From Micrococcus sp. (lineage in GTDB: Bacteria > Actinomycetota > Actinomycetes > Actinomycetales > Micrococcaceae), in assembly GCA_029961105.1 (NCBI GenBank), contig JASBVO010000015.1, positions 1-64,000 of the forward strand: DNA of 64,000 nt. Direction: 5' to 3'. The notes beneath the pieces are model-generated. The model worked only from the letters and a program-made list of their open reading frames with translations, searched no databases and was not told the DNA's origin. Each line of letters starts with the position of its first letter. Position 1 is the stretch's first letter. The position numbers were made by a program, and so were the translations under genes. Below, piece by piece: positions 41,599 through 50,602 of the stretch.

Positions 41599-41940
41599 TC
41601 AGCCCTGCAGCTGGCCCTCGTAGACCATGGACTGGTACTCCGGGTAGCGCCGCAGGTAGTCCTGCACGTAGCTGCACTCCGGGACGATCAGGTACCCCTC
41701 GGCCTTGAGCCGTTCCAGCACGATCGTCACCAGGGCGCGGGCGTAGCCGCGGCGGCCGAAGGCCTCATCGATGATGGTGTGCTGCAGGACGACCACGGTC
41801 TGGTCGCCCACGGTCTCCTCGGTGTACCCGAGGAAGCCGATGAACTGGTCCTTCTGCCACAGCTCGATCCGGCCGCGGCCCGGGTCACGCGCGACGCGCA
41901 GGTCGTCGTGGACGATCTTGGGGGTGTCCTGGCTGCTCAT
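41599..41940 (-). CDS. NATD1-like N-acetyltransferase (GNAT)
   Basis: A 113-residue protein with GRGRIELWQKDQFIGFLGYT, LQHTIIDEAFGRRGYARALV (acetyl-CoA pyrophosphate loop R-R-G-Y-A) and PECSYVQDYLRRYPEYQSMV. This pattern is that of the NATD1/PF14542 family, which ends with a conserved Cys, then H/Y-P-E-Y. The substrate is unknown. It stands alone, after the YtrA unit. Confidence 0.85.
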   Translation of the reverse strand: MSSQDTPKIVHDDLRVARDPGRGRIELWQKDQFIGFLGYTEETVGDQTVVVLQHTIIDEAFGRRGYARALVTIVLERLKAEGYLIVPECSYVQDYLRRYPEYQSMVYEGQLQG

Positions 41941-41954
41941 GGGATGACCCTACG

Positions 41955-42941
41955 TCAGTCGTCCCAGACGTCGTAGACCTCCAGCGAGACGATCTGCCCG
42001 CCGGCGTCGAGGGCCTGCTGGGCCACGACCACGCCGCCGGCCTTCAGGTAGGGGTCTTTGCGGGGCAGGGCCTTCAGTATGGCGTCCCGCGCGTCCTTCG
42101 CCACCCAGCCGGAGAGCGCGTCCAGGACGATGGGCAGCACGGGCCGGTGAGTGCACAGCACGGTGGGGGGCGTCTTGGCCAGCAGGGCGTCGGCTTCCCT
42201 GCGGGCCCGCTTGGGCTTGGACTTCGCGCCCTTCTCGGTGAAGGCACCGTTCTCCCTCAGCCCCCGGCCGGTGTCCTTCACGTACGGGGTCACCGTCTCC
42301 ACGCAGCGCCGCCACGGGGAGGTCACGATCTTGCGAGGCTTCCACGCTCCCAGCAGCCGGCACACGGCCAGTGCCTGGCGCTGGCCGGTGGGGGCCAGGG
42401 GCCGGGCGCCCTCGGCGCGGGACCAGGAGGACCGCGGCTTGGCCTTGGCGTGGCGCAGCACGATGAACGGGGTGGTGCGCAGGGTGCGGTCCCGGTGCGC
42501 GGCGATCAGCGCCTCGAGGGGTTCGACGTCGGAGGCGTTGGTGAGCTGCCCGCGGGCCTGCTCGGCGCTCACCCACTCGACCCGGTCCACCTCCTTGCCG
42601 TCCGCCTCGGGGGTCTGGCGCGGGGCCTCGACGGCCCAGTACCAGACCTCCTTGGACGTGCCCCCGTTGACGGTGTAGCGCGTGGACGGCAGGGGCAGGC
42701 CGAGCTCCACGTCCAGCCCGATCTCCTCCCGCACCTCGCGCACGGCACACTCGGGGAGGGTCTCGCCGTCGTCGAGCTTGCCCTTGGGCCAGGACCAGTC
42801 CTGGTAGTCGGGCCGGTGGATCAGCAGCACCTCAAGGCCCCGGCCGTTGACGCGCCAGGGCAGCACTCCCGCAGCCAGCACCTCTGCGGTGGGGCCGGAA
42901 TCGTGGAACGAGGCGGTAGAGCGGACAGCGGTGCTGGGCAT
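41955..42941 (-). CDS. mutT1: Nudix hydrolase fused to histidine phosphatase (MutT1-like)
   Basis: A 328-residue two-domain enzyme. The Nudix box lies at residues 54-76, GKLDDGETLPECAVREVREE, and residues 158-328 are a phosphoglycerate-mutase-type phosphatase with LRHAKA (about residue 162) and later CTHRPVLPIV carrying the second His. In actinobacteria this pair is MutT1, which hydrolyses 8-oxo-dGTP and diadenosine polyphosphates and then the monophosphate product. Full length. Confidence 0.88.
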   Translation of the reverse strand: MPSTAVRSTASFHDSGPTAEVLAAGVLPWRVNGRGLEVLLIHRPDYQDWSWPKGKLDDGETLPECAVREVREEIGLDVELGLPLPSTRYTVNGGTSKEVWYWAVEAPRQTPEADGKEVDRVEWVSAEQARGQLTNASDVEPLEALIAAHRDRTLRTTPFIVLRHAKAKPRSSWSRAEGARPLAPTGQRQALAVCRLLGAWKPRKIVTSPWRRCVETVTPYVKDTGRGLRENGAFTEKGAKSKPKRARREADALLAKTPPTVLCTHRPVLPIVLDALSGWVAKDARDAILKALPRKDPYLKAGGVVVAQQALDAGGQIVSLEVYDVWDD

Positions 42942-42989
42942 TCTCGTGATTCTACTGTCAGGTGAACATTGGGTGACGTCAGGGCGACG

Positions 42990-43982
42990 TCAGGATGCCG
43001 GGGCGTACATCACATCGGTGTCCCAGCGGGTGAAGCCGAGCCTGCGGTACAGCTTCACGGCGGAGGAGTTGTCCGAGTCCACGTACAGCATCACGGCGGC
43101 CACGCCCTGCCGCTGCAGGTACCGGATGCCGAGCACGGTCAGCAGCCGGCCCAGGCCGCGGCCCTGTGCCTGGGGGACCACGCCGATCACGTACACCTCG
43201 CCCAGCGGCGGATGCCCGTCGAGGCCGGGGTGGATCTTCGTCCAGTGGTAGCCGAGCACGGACCCGTCCGCATCCACGGCCAGCAGGAATCCCGCGGGAT
43301 CGAACCAGGGCTCGGCCTTCCGCGCGTCGAGGTCCGTCTGGTCCAGCGAGCCCTGTTCGGGGTGGTGGGCGAAGGCTGCGGCGTTCGCCTCCAGCCAGGC
43401 GGCGTCGTCGGCGCCGGGCACGAAGGAGCGGATGGTCACGCCCTCGGGGAGGTCCTCGTTCCACGCCGCGGCGTCGGCATCCGCCTGGTGGGTCAGGCGC
43501 AGCCGCAGCAGCTCGCGCACCGGCGTGTAGCCGAGCTGCTCGGCGAGCCGGGCCGCGGCGGCATGGTTGCCGTGCGCCCAGGCCTGCATCGGGGTGCTGG
43601 TGAGCAGGTCGGAGAGCTCGCGGGCCATCGCGGTGGCCACCCCCTGGGAGCGGCAGTTCGGGTGCACGACCAGTTCCAGCACGCCGGCGGCGTGCGGGCC
43701 GGCGCCGTGCTCCGGGGAGACCGCGACGGCGGCGCCGGCCAGTTCCCCCTCCCGTCCGGGAGCGTGGTCCAGCCAGGCCGTCACGGTGCGGACCCGATCG
43801 GGGTCGTCGGTGGTGCGCAGCTCCACCCAGGTCTGGTCCGAGAACGGGGGATTGCCGTCAGCGGCCTCGGCGGCATCCGCCAGGGCGCGCAGGTCCCGCA
43901 GCATGCGGGCGTCCAGTCGGCCGGCGCTGACGGTCAGTGCCGGGGCCTCGAGGGCTTCGGGGGTCGAGTCAGTGCGGTCCAT
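42990..43982 (-). CDS. mshD: Mycothiol synthase
   Basis: A 330-residue tandem GNAT enzyme that acetylates Cys-GlcN-Ins in the final step of mycothiol synthesis. The N-terminal half has VHPNCRSQGVATAMARELSD and the C-terminal half VIGVVPQAQGRGLGRLLTVL, GVAAVMLYVDSDNSSAVKLY and RRLGFTRWDTDVMY. The gene beside glnR matches the mycobacterial order. Mycothiol is an actinobacterial thiol, which supports the host assignment. Confidence 0.92.
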   Translation of the reverse strand: MDRTDSTPEALEAPALTVSAGRLDARMLRDLRALADAAEAADGNPPFSDQTWVELRTTDDPDRVRTVTAWLDHAPGREGELAGAAVAVSPEHGAGPHAAGVLELVVHPNCRSQGVATAMARELSDLLTSTPMQAWAHGNHAAAARLAEQLGYTPVRELLRLRLTHQADADAAAWNEDLPEGVTIRSFVPGADDAAWLEANAAAFAHHPEQGSLDQTDLDARKAEPWFDPAGFLLAVDADGSVLGYHWTKIHPGLDGHPPLGEVYVIGVVPQAQGRGLGRLLTVLGIRYLQRQGVAAVMLYVDSDNSSAVKLYRRLGFTRWDTDVMYAPAS

Positions 43983-43991
43983 GACCCCACA

Positions 43992-44693
43992 CTATCCGTC
44001 CGGGGCCTGACCGGGCTCGGTCTCACGGGGCACGAACCGGTAACCGACGTTGCGGACGGTCCCGATCAGCTGTTCCTGGTCCGGGCCGAGCTTGGCCCGC
44101 AGCCGCCGCACGTGCACGTCCACGGTGCGGGTGCCGCCGAAGTAGTCGTAGCCCCACACCTCGTGCAGCAGCTGCTCGCGGGTGAAGACCCGGCCGGGGT
44201 GCTGGACGAGGTGCTTGAGCAGCTCGAACTCCTTGAACGTGAGGTTCAGCGGCTCCCCGTGGACCTTCGCGGTGTAGCTGGCGGCGTCCACGGTGACGCC
44301 GGAGGCCCGGATCGGCGCCTCGGCCTCGGAGCCGTCGCCCTCGACGTCCGCGGCGGCCCGCGCGACGGACAGCCGCAGCCGCGCGGACACCTCGGCGGGG
44401 CCGGCGGTGTCCAGCAGGAAGTCGGTGGTGCCCCAGGCGGGGGACAGGGCGGCCAGTCCGCCCTCGGTGAGGATCGGCAGCACGGGCAAGGCGTGTGAGG
44501 CCGTGCGGATCACCTGGCACAGCCCGCGGGCCCCGGCGAGGTCCCGGCGGGCATCCACCAGCACGACGTCGGTCTCCGGAGCGCGGAGCAGGGACTCGGC
44601 CCGGGCCGGTGCCACCGTGACGCGGTGGTCGAGGAACGCGAGGGCCTCCAGGACCGGCGCGGTCGAACCGCTCAGCAGCAGCAACCGGGCCAT
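43992..44693 (-). CDS. glnR: GlnR-type orphan response regulator
   Basis: A 233-residue protein from ATG 44693 ([20 protein letters not shown]). [20 protein letters not shown] then [13 protein letters not shown] and [15 protein letters not shown] follow GlnR of Streptomyces closely. D47 is kept but the acidic pair of a true receiver is absent. Its winged helix shows [20 protein letters not shown] and [17 protein letters not shown]. GlnR activates nitrogen-assimilation genes under nitrogen limitation. No kinase is adjacent, as for other GlnR proteins. Confidence 0.9.
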   Translation of the reverse strand: MARLLLLSGSTAPVLEALAFLDHRVTVAPARAESLLRAPETDVVLVDARRDLAGARGLCQVIRTASHALPVLPILTEGGLAALSPAWGTTDFLLDTAGPAEVSARLRLSVARAAADVEGDGSEAEAPIRASGVTVDAASYTAKVHGEPLNLTFKEFELLKHLVQHPGRVFTREQLLHEVWGYDYFGGTRTVDVHVRRLRAKLGPDQEQLIGTVRNVGYRFVPRETEPGQAPDG

Positions 44694-44764
44694 GGGGCCT
44701 CCTCCACGTCTGAAGCGGTATCGCACGTCAGTATAGGGAAGCGCGGCGATGGCAGGATGGAAGG

Positions 44765-45532
44765 GTGAAGCATCCCCTGCTGGCCGTCACCGCCGTGGTC
44801 GCCGCCCTGTTCGTGGGCGTCGGCGCGCTCGGCGTCTGGGGCGCGGCCGCCGTCGGGACCGTGCTGGTGGCCGCCGTGGCCCTCGGCTGGCCCCAACTGC
44901 TCGGGGCCCCGGCCCGCCGTTCCCTGTCCACCGTGCTGCTGGCCTCGGGCCTGGCGGCCACGTGGGCGGTGGCCCTCTGGCCGGCCCCGGACGCCGGCGG
45001 CACCCGGCGGGCGTTCGGCGCCTCGCTCATCGAGCCGGTCGCCATCTGCCTGGCCCTGGGCACGGTGGCCGCCTTCATGGTCCAGCTGTTCCGGGGCTAC
45101 GGACGCCCCCACCGGCTGGAGTCCACGGCCGGGACGGTGGCCGGCGTCGCCGTCGTGTGTGCCGTCGCCGGCTGGACCGCGCTCGCCCGGTACGACGCTG
45201 GCGCCCTCACCGTCTCGCTGGCCCTCTCGCTCGCGCTCGCCGCGCTGGCCGGCCTGGCCCGCCTACCAGGGCCCTGGGATGCGCTGCTCGCGGTGGTGCT
45301 GGCCGGCGCCGCCCCCTTCGCGGTGGCGCCGCTGCTGCCCGGCCTGCACCTGCCCGCGGCCGTGACGGCCGGTGCCCTCGGCGGGCTGGGGGCGGTGCTC
45401 ACCGGACGCACCGCGCCGGACCGGGGCCGGGGCCGTCCCGTGGGCAACCGCGCCGCCGTCGCGCTCGGGGTCGCGCCCGTGGCCGTGGCCGGTGTGCTCG
45501 CGTACTTTGTGATCAGGATCATGCCGGGCTGA
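44765..45532 (+). CDS. Multi-pass membrane protein, unknown
   Basis: A 255-residue protein starting [20 protein letters not shown] with about seven hydrophobic helices, Ala/Leu/Val-rich throughout, and a short basic loop [12 protein letters not shown] near the end. It has no catalytic motif. It diverges from glnR, leaving a 71-base shared promoter region. It is followed at once by a small soluble protein gene. Confidence 0.65.
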   Translation: MKHPLLAVTAVVAALFVGVGALGVWGAAAVGTVLVAAVALGWPQLLGAPARRSLSTVLLASGLAATWAVALWPAPDAGGTRRAFGASLIEPVAICLALGTVAAFMVQLFRGYGRPHRLESTAGTVAGVAVVCAVAGWTALARYDAGALTVSLALSLALAALAGLARLPGPWDALLAVVLAGAAPFAVAPLLPGLHLPAAVTAGALGGLGAVLTGRTAPDRGRGRPVGNRAAVALGVAPVAVAGVLAYFVIRIMPG

Positions 45533-45553
45533 CCGGCGGAAGGAGGCGACGTG

Positions 45554-45910
45554 ATGTCGGAGGAGATCGGACCGATGGCCAGCGAGCTGTACTCGGCGGA
45601 CCTCGAGGAGGGCGGCGACGACCCGGTGGAGCGGGTCTTCCGCTTCGTCGGCGGGGTGCTGACCCAGGTCTTCGGCGGATACGGGGCTGCGGTGGTCGGG
45701 GCCTCCGTGGTGGTGCGCCGCAAGGACGACGGCGAGGAGGTGCTGCGCATCGACGTCCCGGACGCCGAGTCCGGGGACCAGGTGCTGCAGGCCATCCAGA
45801 AGGACCTGGACACCTACCCGGCGGACGAGTTCGTGGCCGACTGGCTGGACAAGGTCCGTCATGGTCGTCACGTTGCCGGCCGCGACGCCGAGGGAACGCG
45901 GCTGGAGTAG
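45554..45910 (+). CDS. Small conserved protein, unknown
   Basis: A 118-residue protein from ATG 45554, seven bases after AAGGAGG; GTG 45551 is the alternative. MSEEIGPMASELYSADLEEG, then VVVRRKDDGEEVLRIDVPDA and a helical DQVLQAIQKDLDTYPADEFV. It is acidic and cytoplasmic, without a known motif. It probably belongs with the membrane protein before it. Confidence 0.6.
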   Translation: MSEEIGPMASELYSADLEEGGDDPVERVFRFVGGVLTQVFGGYGAAVVGASVVVRRKDDGEEVLRIDVPDAESGDQVLQAIQKDLDTYPADEFVADWLDKVRHGRHVAGRDAEGTRLE

Positions 45911-45919
45911 GATGCTGGC

Positions 45920-46033
45920 ATGTCGATTCTTGCACTTGAGGTCTTCTTCACCGTCCTGCTCGTCATCGCGGGCCTGGCCATGGCGGCCTTCGCCGTCCTC
46001 GTCGTCTCGGGCCTGTACAAGGGCCAGCGCTGA
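45920..46033 (+). CDS. Tiny single-helix membrane protein (37 aa)
   Basis: ATG 45920 encodes MSILALEVFFTVLLVIAGLA and ends LYKGQR. One 25-residue membrane helix followed by a basic C terminus. It lies in a short gap between two well-formed genes, with coding-type codon use. Function unknown. Confidence 0.6.
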   Translation: MSILALEVFFTVLLVIAGLAMAAFAVLVVSGLYKGQR

Positions 46034-46042
46034 TCCTCGCCT

Positions 46043-46666
46043 GTGCCCACTGAACTGCCCTTCGACCTGACGCCGGAGCTCGCTCCGCTGTCCTGGCTCA
46101 TCGGCTCCTGGGAGGGACAGGGCCGGCTGGGGGCCGGGGACAGGGACAGCGAGATCTTCTACCAGCGGGTCGACTTCACGGACCACCAGCTGCCGTTCCT
46201 GGAGTACCGCGCCGAGTCGTGGCTCTGCGAGGAGGACGGCACCCTGCTGCGCCCGCTCACCGTGGAGACCGGGTTCTGGGCCCTGGACCGGGAGCGCCGC
46301 GACGGTGACCCCGGGCCCGGGATGTCCCCGGGCGACGTGGTGCCGACGCTGCGGTCCGCCGAGGACGTCGAACCGTACCGGCGCCAGGACGACAGCTTCC
46401 CGATCACGGCGCAGATCACCCATCCCGGTTCCCTGACGGAGCTCTACTACGGCGTCATCAAGGGCCCCCAGGTCCAGTTGCGCACGGACTCGGTGCTGCG
46501 TGGTTCCGCCGCCGGGCCCTACGAGGGCGGGACCCGGATCCTCGGCCTGGTCAACGGACAGCTGTTCTGGCGCTGGGACGCCACCGCCGGCGGCGAGGAG
46601 CACCCGCACGCCTCGGCCATCCTGGACCGGATGCCGGACCGCACCCAGGGAAGGCTGCCCCGATGA
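46043..46666 (+). CDS. Nitrobindin-like heme protein (FABP/DUF1794 fold)
   Basis: A 207-residue protein, GTG start, MPTELPFDLTPELAPLSWLI. GSWEGQGRLGAGD is the conserved GxWxGxG of nitrobindins; QRVDFTDHQLPFLEYRAES and SLTELYYGVIKGPQVQLRTD continue the beta-barrel, and LFWRWDATAGGEEHPHASAI supplies the heme-His region. Nitrobindins bind ferric heme and isomerise peroxynitrite. Overlaps ygfZ by four bases. Confidence 0.85.
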   Translation: MPTELPFDLTPELAPLSWLIGSWEGQGRLGAGDRDSEIFYQRVDFTDHQLPFLEYRAESWLCEEDGTLLRPLTVETGFWALDRERRDGDPGPGMSPGDVVPTLRSAEDVEPYRRQDDSFPITAQITHPGSLTELYYGVIKGPQVQLRTDSVLRGSAAGPYEGGTRILGLVNGQLFWRWDATAGGEEHPHASAILDRMPDRTQGRLPR

Positions 46667-47832
46667 CCTACACCTCGCCCCTGCTCTCCGGCCCGCATGC
46701 CGTCCACGGCGCGGTGGCCGGCAGTGGACCCGATGCCCCCGTCGCCGCACACTACGGACAGCCGGTGGCCGAGCAGCGCGCCCTCGATGCCGGCACCGCC
46801 GTGGTCGATCTGTCCCACCGTGGCGTGGTGACCGTGACCGGCCCCGAGCGGCTGAGCTGGCTGCACGTGCTGACCAGCCAGAAGCTGGACCACGGGGTGC
46901 TGCCCGGGACGTCCACCGAGACGTTGTTCCTGGACGTCCAGGGCCGCATCGAGTACGACTGCCACCTCGTGGACGACGGCGCCACCACCTGGCTAACCGT
47001 GGAGCCGGGGGAGAACGTGGGCCTGGCCGACTGGCTCCAGAAGATGAGGTTCGCCGCCCGCGTGGAGATCGCGGACCGGACCGGTGAGGTCGCCGTGATC
47101 GGCGCCACCGGTGACGTGCCGGCGTGGGAGGAGCGCGACGACGTCGTCCGCTGGCGTGATCCCTGGCCGGCCATCGGCGAGGGCGGCTTCCCGTACACCG
47201 TCGACCCCGATCCGGCGCAGCACCCGGCCGCCGACTGGTCCTGGTCCGAGTACCTGGTGCCGGCCTCGGAGCTCAGCGCCTGGCCCGGGTCCCTGCCCGA
47301 GGGCCTCACGCTGGCCGGTGTGCTCGCCGCCGAGGCGCTGCGCATCGCGGCGCTGCGGCCCCGCCACGGCGTGGACACCGACGACCGCACCATCCCGCAC
47401 GAGGTGGACCTGGTGCGCACCGCGGTGCACCTGAACAAGGGCTGCTACAAGGGCCAGGAGACGATCGCGCGCGTCCACAACCTGGGCCACCCGCCGCGCC
47501 GCTTGGCGTTCCTGCAGCTCGACGGCTCGGGGCACACCCTGCCCGAGCCCGGTGCGGACGTGATCGTGCGGCCGGAGTCCGGAACCGCCGACGCCGGCAC
47601 CGCCCGGTCCGTCGGCACCCTCACCTCGGCTGCCCAGCACCACGAGATGGGCCCGATCGCGCTGGCCATCCTCAAGCGCAACACCGATCCCGAGGCCGAA
47701 CTGCTCGTCCGGGAGGGCAATGCCGAGGAGGGCTGGTCCTTCACGGCGGCCACACAGGAGACCATCGTTTCCCCCCAGGCCGGCAAGGCCGTCGGCCGGG
47801 CCACCGGTTTCGTGCGCCGCGGCGCGCGGTAG
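46663..47832 (+). CDS. ygfZ: Folate-binding Fe-S cluster protein YgfZ
   Basis: A 389-residue GcvT-like protein. GVVTVTGPERLSWLHVLTSQ begins the fold, and the family signature KGCYKGQE occurs near residue 260, with the Cys needed for Fe-S cluster repair. YgfZ/CAF17 uses a folate to maintain [4Fe-4S] enzymes. Translation is coupled to the nitrobindin gene. A hairpin follows before the convergent SLH gene. Confidence 0.9.
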   Translation: MTYTSPLLSGPHAVHGAVAGSGPDAPVAAHYGQPVAEQRALDAGTAVVDLSHRGVVTVTGPERLSWLHVLTSQKLDHGVLPGTSTETLFLDVQGRIEYDCHLVDDGATTWLTVEPGENVGLADWLQKMRFAARVEIADRTGEVAVIGATGDVPAWEERDDVVRWRDPWPAIGEGGFPYTVDPDPAQHPAADWSWSEYLVPASELSAWPGSLPEGLTLAGVLAAEALRIAALRPRHGVDTDDRTIPHEVDLVRTAVHLNKGCYKGQETIARVHNLGHPPRRLAFLQLDGSGHTLPEPGADVIVRPESGTADAGTARSVGTLTSAAQHHEMGPIALAILKRNTDPEAELLVREGNAEEGWSFTAATQETIVSPQAGKAVGRATGFVRRGAR

Positions 47833-47860
47833 GCGGACGGCAGGCGAACGGTAGGAGCAC

Positions 47861-47879
47861 CGGCCCCCCTCTGGGGCCG
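47861..47879. terminator. Hairpin between convergent genes
   Basis: CGGCCCC and GGGGCCG pair around CCTCT, in a GC-rich 62-base gap between ygfZ and the convergent SLH gene. No T tract, so its role as a bidirectional terminator is only likely. Confidence 0.5.
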
Positions 47880-47894
47880 AGGCCCGGTCGTCGG

Positions 47895-49541
47895 TCAGAC
47901 CCGCTGACCGTCAACCATCTTCTGGGCCGCGTCCAGCTGAGCGGTGGAACAGGTCCCGCCGTAGCCGGCCTCGTACGAGTAGACGCGTCCGCCGTCGGTG
48001 AAGGTGCCCTTGCGCTGAGCGCCCATCACGTCGGCCATGCAGTCGGCCATGTGCTCCACCCCGGCAGCCGTGCCGTTCGGGTAGATGCGGGCCATGGCGG
48101 TCTCGAGGGCGTCCGGGTCGTAACCGTACGCCCGGTACTGCAGGATGTGGGCGCACTCGTGCACCTGCACGGCCTGGGACATCTCACTGTCGGCCGGGGC
48201 GTCCGCGCCCACGAAGATCAACTCCTCGACGACCAGGTCATCGCCCCAGCCCACGGCATGCATGCTGGCCCAGCCGTGGGTGCCCGGGCCGGTCTGCACC
48301 GGAACGCCCCAGCACCACGCGGCGATGTGGTTCTCCACGTGCTGTGCGTAGGTTTCCGGGTTCTGGTACGGCTTGAGCGTGCCGCCCGGCTGGCCCTCGG
48401 TGACCAGGTACGAGTTGACCCACCCTGCCGTGGTGCCGGAGCGGACCTTCGTCATTTCGCCCGAGGTGCCCAGCAGGGTCAACTGGGCCTGGGCCGGGAT
48501 GGCCTTGAGCCGCGGTGACGAGTAGGAGTTGAGCTGGTAGATGCTCGTGTTCACCTTGGCGTAGACGTAGTCGTCGGTCGGGGTGGGCGTTGCGCTCGGG
48601 GTTGGGTTCGGGGTGGGCGTTGCGGTCGGGGTGGGCGTAGGAATCGGTGTCGGTGTCGGTGTCGCGGTCGGGGTCGGGGTGGGCGTAGGAATCGGCGTAG
48701 TGGTCGGCGTCGGGGGCGAGGTCACGGCAGGTTCCGGCTCGGACACGGGTACAGCCGCCTTGCCCCCCAGGTGGGTTTCCAGGGCGTACAGGAACGCAGC
48801 CGTCTCTCCGCGGGTGATGGGCTTGCCGGGACGGAAGGTGCCGTCGGCATAGCCACCGACCATGCCGGTGGACTTCAGCCATGCGGCTCCCGTGTAGAAG
48901 GCGGTCGTGGTCTTCATGTCCGCGAACGGGGACGTGGTGGGGACCTCGGCCTTCACCGATCCACCCATCCGGTACATGAAGGAGGCGAGCTCGCCGCGGC
49001 TGATCGGGTCATTGATGCCAAACCGGCCGTCGGCGTACCCGGCGGAGTACCCTCTGTCCTCCATCCAGGAGATTGCGGTGAACCCCGCTCCGCCAGGGTT
49101 GACGTCCGTGAAGTCCCGGCGGGTGCCGGCAGGGTGCTCGTCCCCGGACATCCGGTACAGGAACTGGGCGGTCTCCCCGCGGGTGATCTGCCGGGCCTTG
49201 CCGAAGGAGCCGTCGGCGTAGCCGGCGGTGATGTCCTCGCACGCCATCCACGTGATGGCCTCGTAGAAAGAACCATGCGGCGGAACGTCGGTGAAGTTCT
49301 GCACGCACGGAGCGTTGTGCCGAACCGCAGTGGAAATACTGAGCGGAGTGGGCTCGGAGAGATGCCGTTCCGCCCCGGAGCCCTCGGCCACCTTGCCGAT
49401 TGCTGCTGTCGTGGACACGGTCGTCCACGGCCCTGTGGAAGCGGCAGCGGCCGGGACGGAGCCTGCGGCCACCAGGGCAACGGCGGCCGAGGCCACCAAT
49501 GCGGACAGTCGCCGGACGCGAGGACGGGGGTGGGCGCTCAT
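47895..49541 (-). CDS. SLH-anchored protein with SH3-like and metallopeptidase-like domains
   Basis: A 548-residue exported protein from ATG 49541. The signal peptide (1-34) is followed by three SLH repeats (about 83-260; AFYTGAAWLKSTGMVGGYAD and others), a Pro/Thr linker (about 270-317), an SH3-like region (320-385) and a C-terminal domain with VQVHECAHILQYRAYGYDPD, an HExxH-like zinc site, and EHMADCMADVMGAQRKG. The Glu/Asp-rich end of that domain may give the third ligand. Probably a surface zinc hydrolase; its substrate is unknown. Confidence 0.75.
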   Translation of the reverse strand: MSAHPRPRVRRLSALVASAAVALVAAGSVPAAAASTGPWTTVSTTAAIGKVAEGSGAERHLSEPTPLSISTAVRHNAPCVQNFTDVPPHGSFYEAITWMACEDITAGYADGSFGKARQITRGETAQFLYRMSGDEHPAGTRRDFTDVNPGGAGFTAISWMEDRGYSAGYADGRFGINDPISRGELASFMYRMGGSVKAEVPTTSPFADMKTTTAFYTGAAWLKSTGMVGGYADGTFRPGKPITRGETAAFLYALETHLGGKAAVPVSEPEPAVTSPPTPTTTPIPTPTPTPTATPTPTPIPTPTPTATPTPNPTPSATPTPTDDYVYAKVNTSIYQLNSYSSPRLKAIPAQAQLTLLGTSGEMTKVRSGTTAGWVNSYLVTEGQPGGTLKPYQNPETYAQHVENHIAAWCWGVPVQTGPGTHGWASMHAVGWGDDLVVEELIFVGADAPADSEMSQAVQVHECAHILQYRAYGYDPDALETAMARIYPNGTAAGVEHMADCMADVMGAQRKGTFTDGGRVYSYEAGYGGTCSTAQLDAAQKMVDGQRV

Positions 49542-50034
49542 GTGACCTGATCTTCCGAGAGTGGGCGTGTTACCTGGGATGGCAGGTCCCATACCCACTG
49601 ACATGCGCCGACTGGCTTGAGGAGGAAGGCGGTTTTGCGCATGGTCCTTCCTGGCGGTCGCCGAGTTGCTGCCCGACCTCAGGGACTGCTGGTCAGGCGG
49701 CGCTCAGGGACTGCTGGTCAGGCGGCGCGGTCGCATGCCCGGGGACGGTAACCGACGGCACGGTAGTCCACCGCGCCTTCGACGCTCCATGGGTTTCGAG
49801 TTCCCATAAGGCTTCGGGTCCCGACGGTTCCGGGTCCGCGGGCCGTCTCTCGCGGGATCCAGGGCCCACGGGGGGGGGCTGCCGTGACAGCGTCCCTCGT
49901 GGCGAGCGGCTGCGTGGGTTGAGAGTACCGGTGCCCGGTGTCAGTTGTTCCCTGTCGGTGGTGCCGAGGCCGGGTTCTCGGGCGCGCGTGCCTCAACTGG
50001 TGCATCGGGAACCAGGCGTGAGCACACTGAGGGC
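49542..50034. other. Gene-free stretch upstream of Xre-like gene
   Basis: 493 bases without a convincing gene. It contains the SLH gene promoter, the tandem 25-base duplication at 49678-49727 and a G-run (49868-49876). Open frames here have poor codon bias. Confidence 0.6.
49678..49727. repeat. Perfect tandem duplication of 25 bases
   Basis: CTCAGGGACTGCTGGTCAGG plus CGGCG occurs twice in direct succession, 49678-49702 and 49703-49727. It lies in noncoding DNA and looks like a recent slippage event. Confidence 0.9.
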
Positions 50035-50352
50035 ATGCAGACCTCTGAGATCCTCATCACCGCAGACCTGGCCCTGGCGGCCAGGGCGTTGGCCCAGGTG
50101 TCCGGGGCCTATGTGGCCGAACGCGCCGGGCTTGATCCTGGACGGTTACGGGCGTTTGAGCGGGGCAGTGGCGATCTGGTGGTCGGGGAGAAACTGCGGT
50201 TGCAGCGGGCCCTGGAAGACTGCGGCGTCTCGTTCATCCCCGAGGATGCCCAGTCCGGTTATGGCGTGCGGCACCGGTTGACCCGCGCCAAGATGAACCG
50301 GCTGGAGACCTGGGAGAACGAAGGCGGTCCCGCCTCCGAGCACGACCTCTAG
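50035..50352 (+). CDS. Xre-like helix-turn-helix protein
   Basis: A 105-residue protein from ATG 50035 behind GAGGG, starting MQTSEILITADLALAARALA. QVSGAYVAERAGLDPGRLRA and FERGSGDLVVGEKLRLQRAL form a lambda-type helix-turn-helix; GVSFIPEDAQSGYGVRHRLT follows. It stands alone on the plus strand. It is probably a transcription regulator of unknown target. Confidence 0.75.
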   Translation: MQTSEILITADLALAARALAQVSGAYVAERAGLDPGRLRAFERGSGDLVVGEKLRLQRALEDCGVSFIPEDAQSGYGVRHRLTRAKMNRLETWENEGGPASEHDL

Positions 50353-50602
50353 GGCCGGCACTGATCGGCCGGGCCCGACCGTGAGCCTGGATGCCTGCAC
50401 CCGTGGTGTCTCACGTGTAAGGATCGAGTTCCCCGCACCGTGCCTGTGGACTGTTTCCCGTTCGCGGCCTGCCCGTCACGGTTATTCGTGGCCTGATGCT
50501 CGAATACGGTTCTCGGGCGGCGGTGACCCCTGGGAGCTCGGGCTTGCCCCGTCTAAGGGGGTTGAGGCCTGAGGCCCGCGTTCTCGGGGCTACGCTTCCC
50601 TC

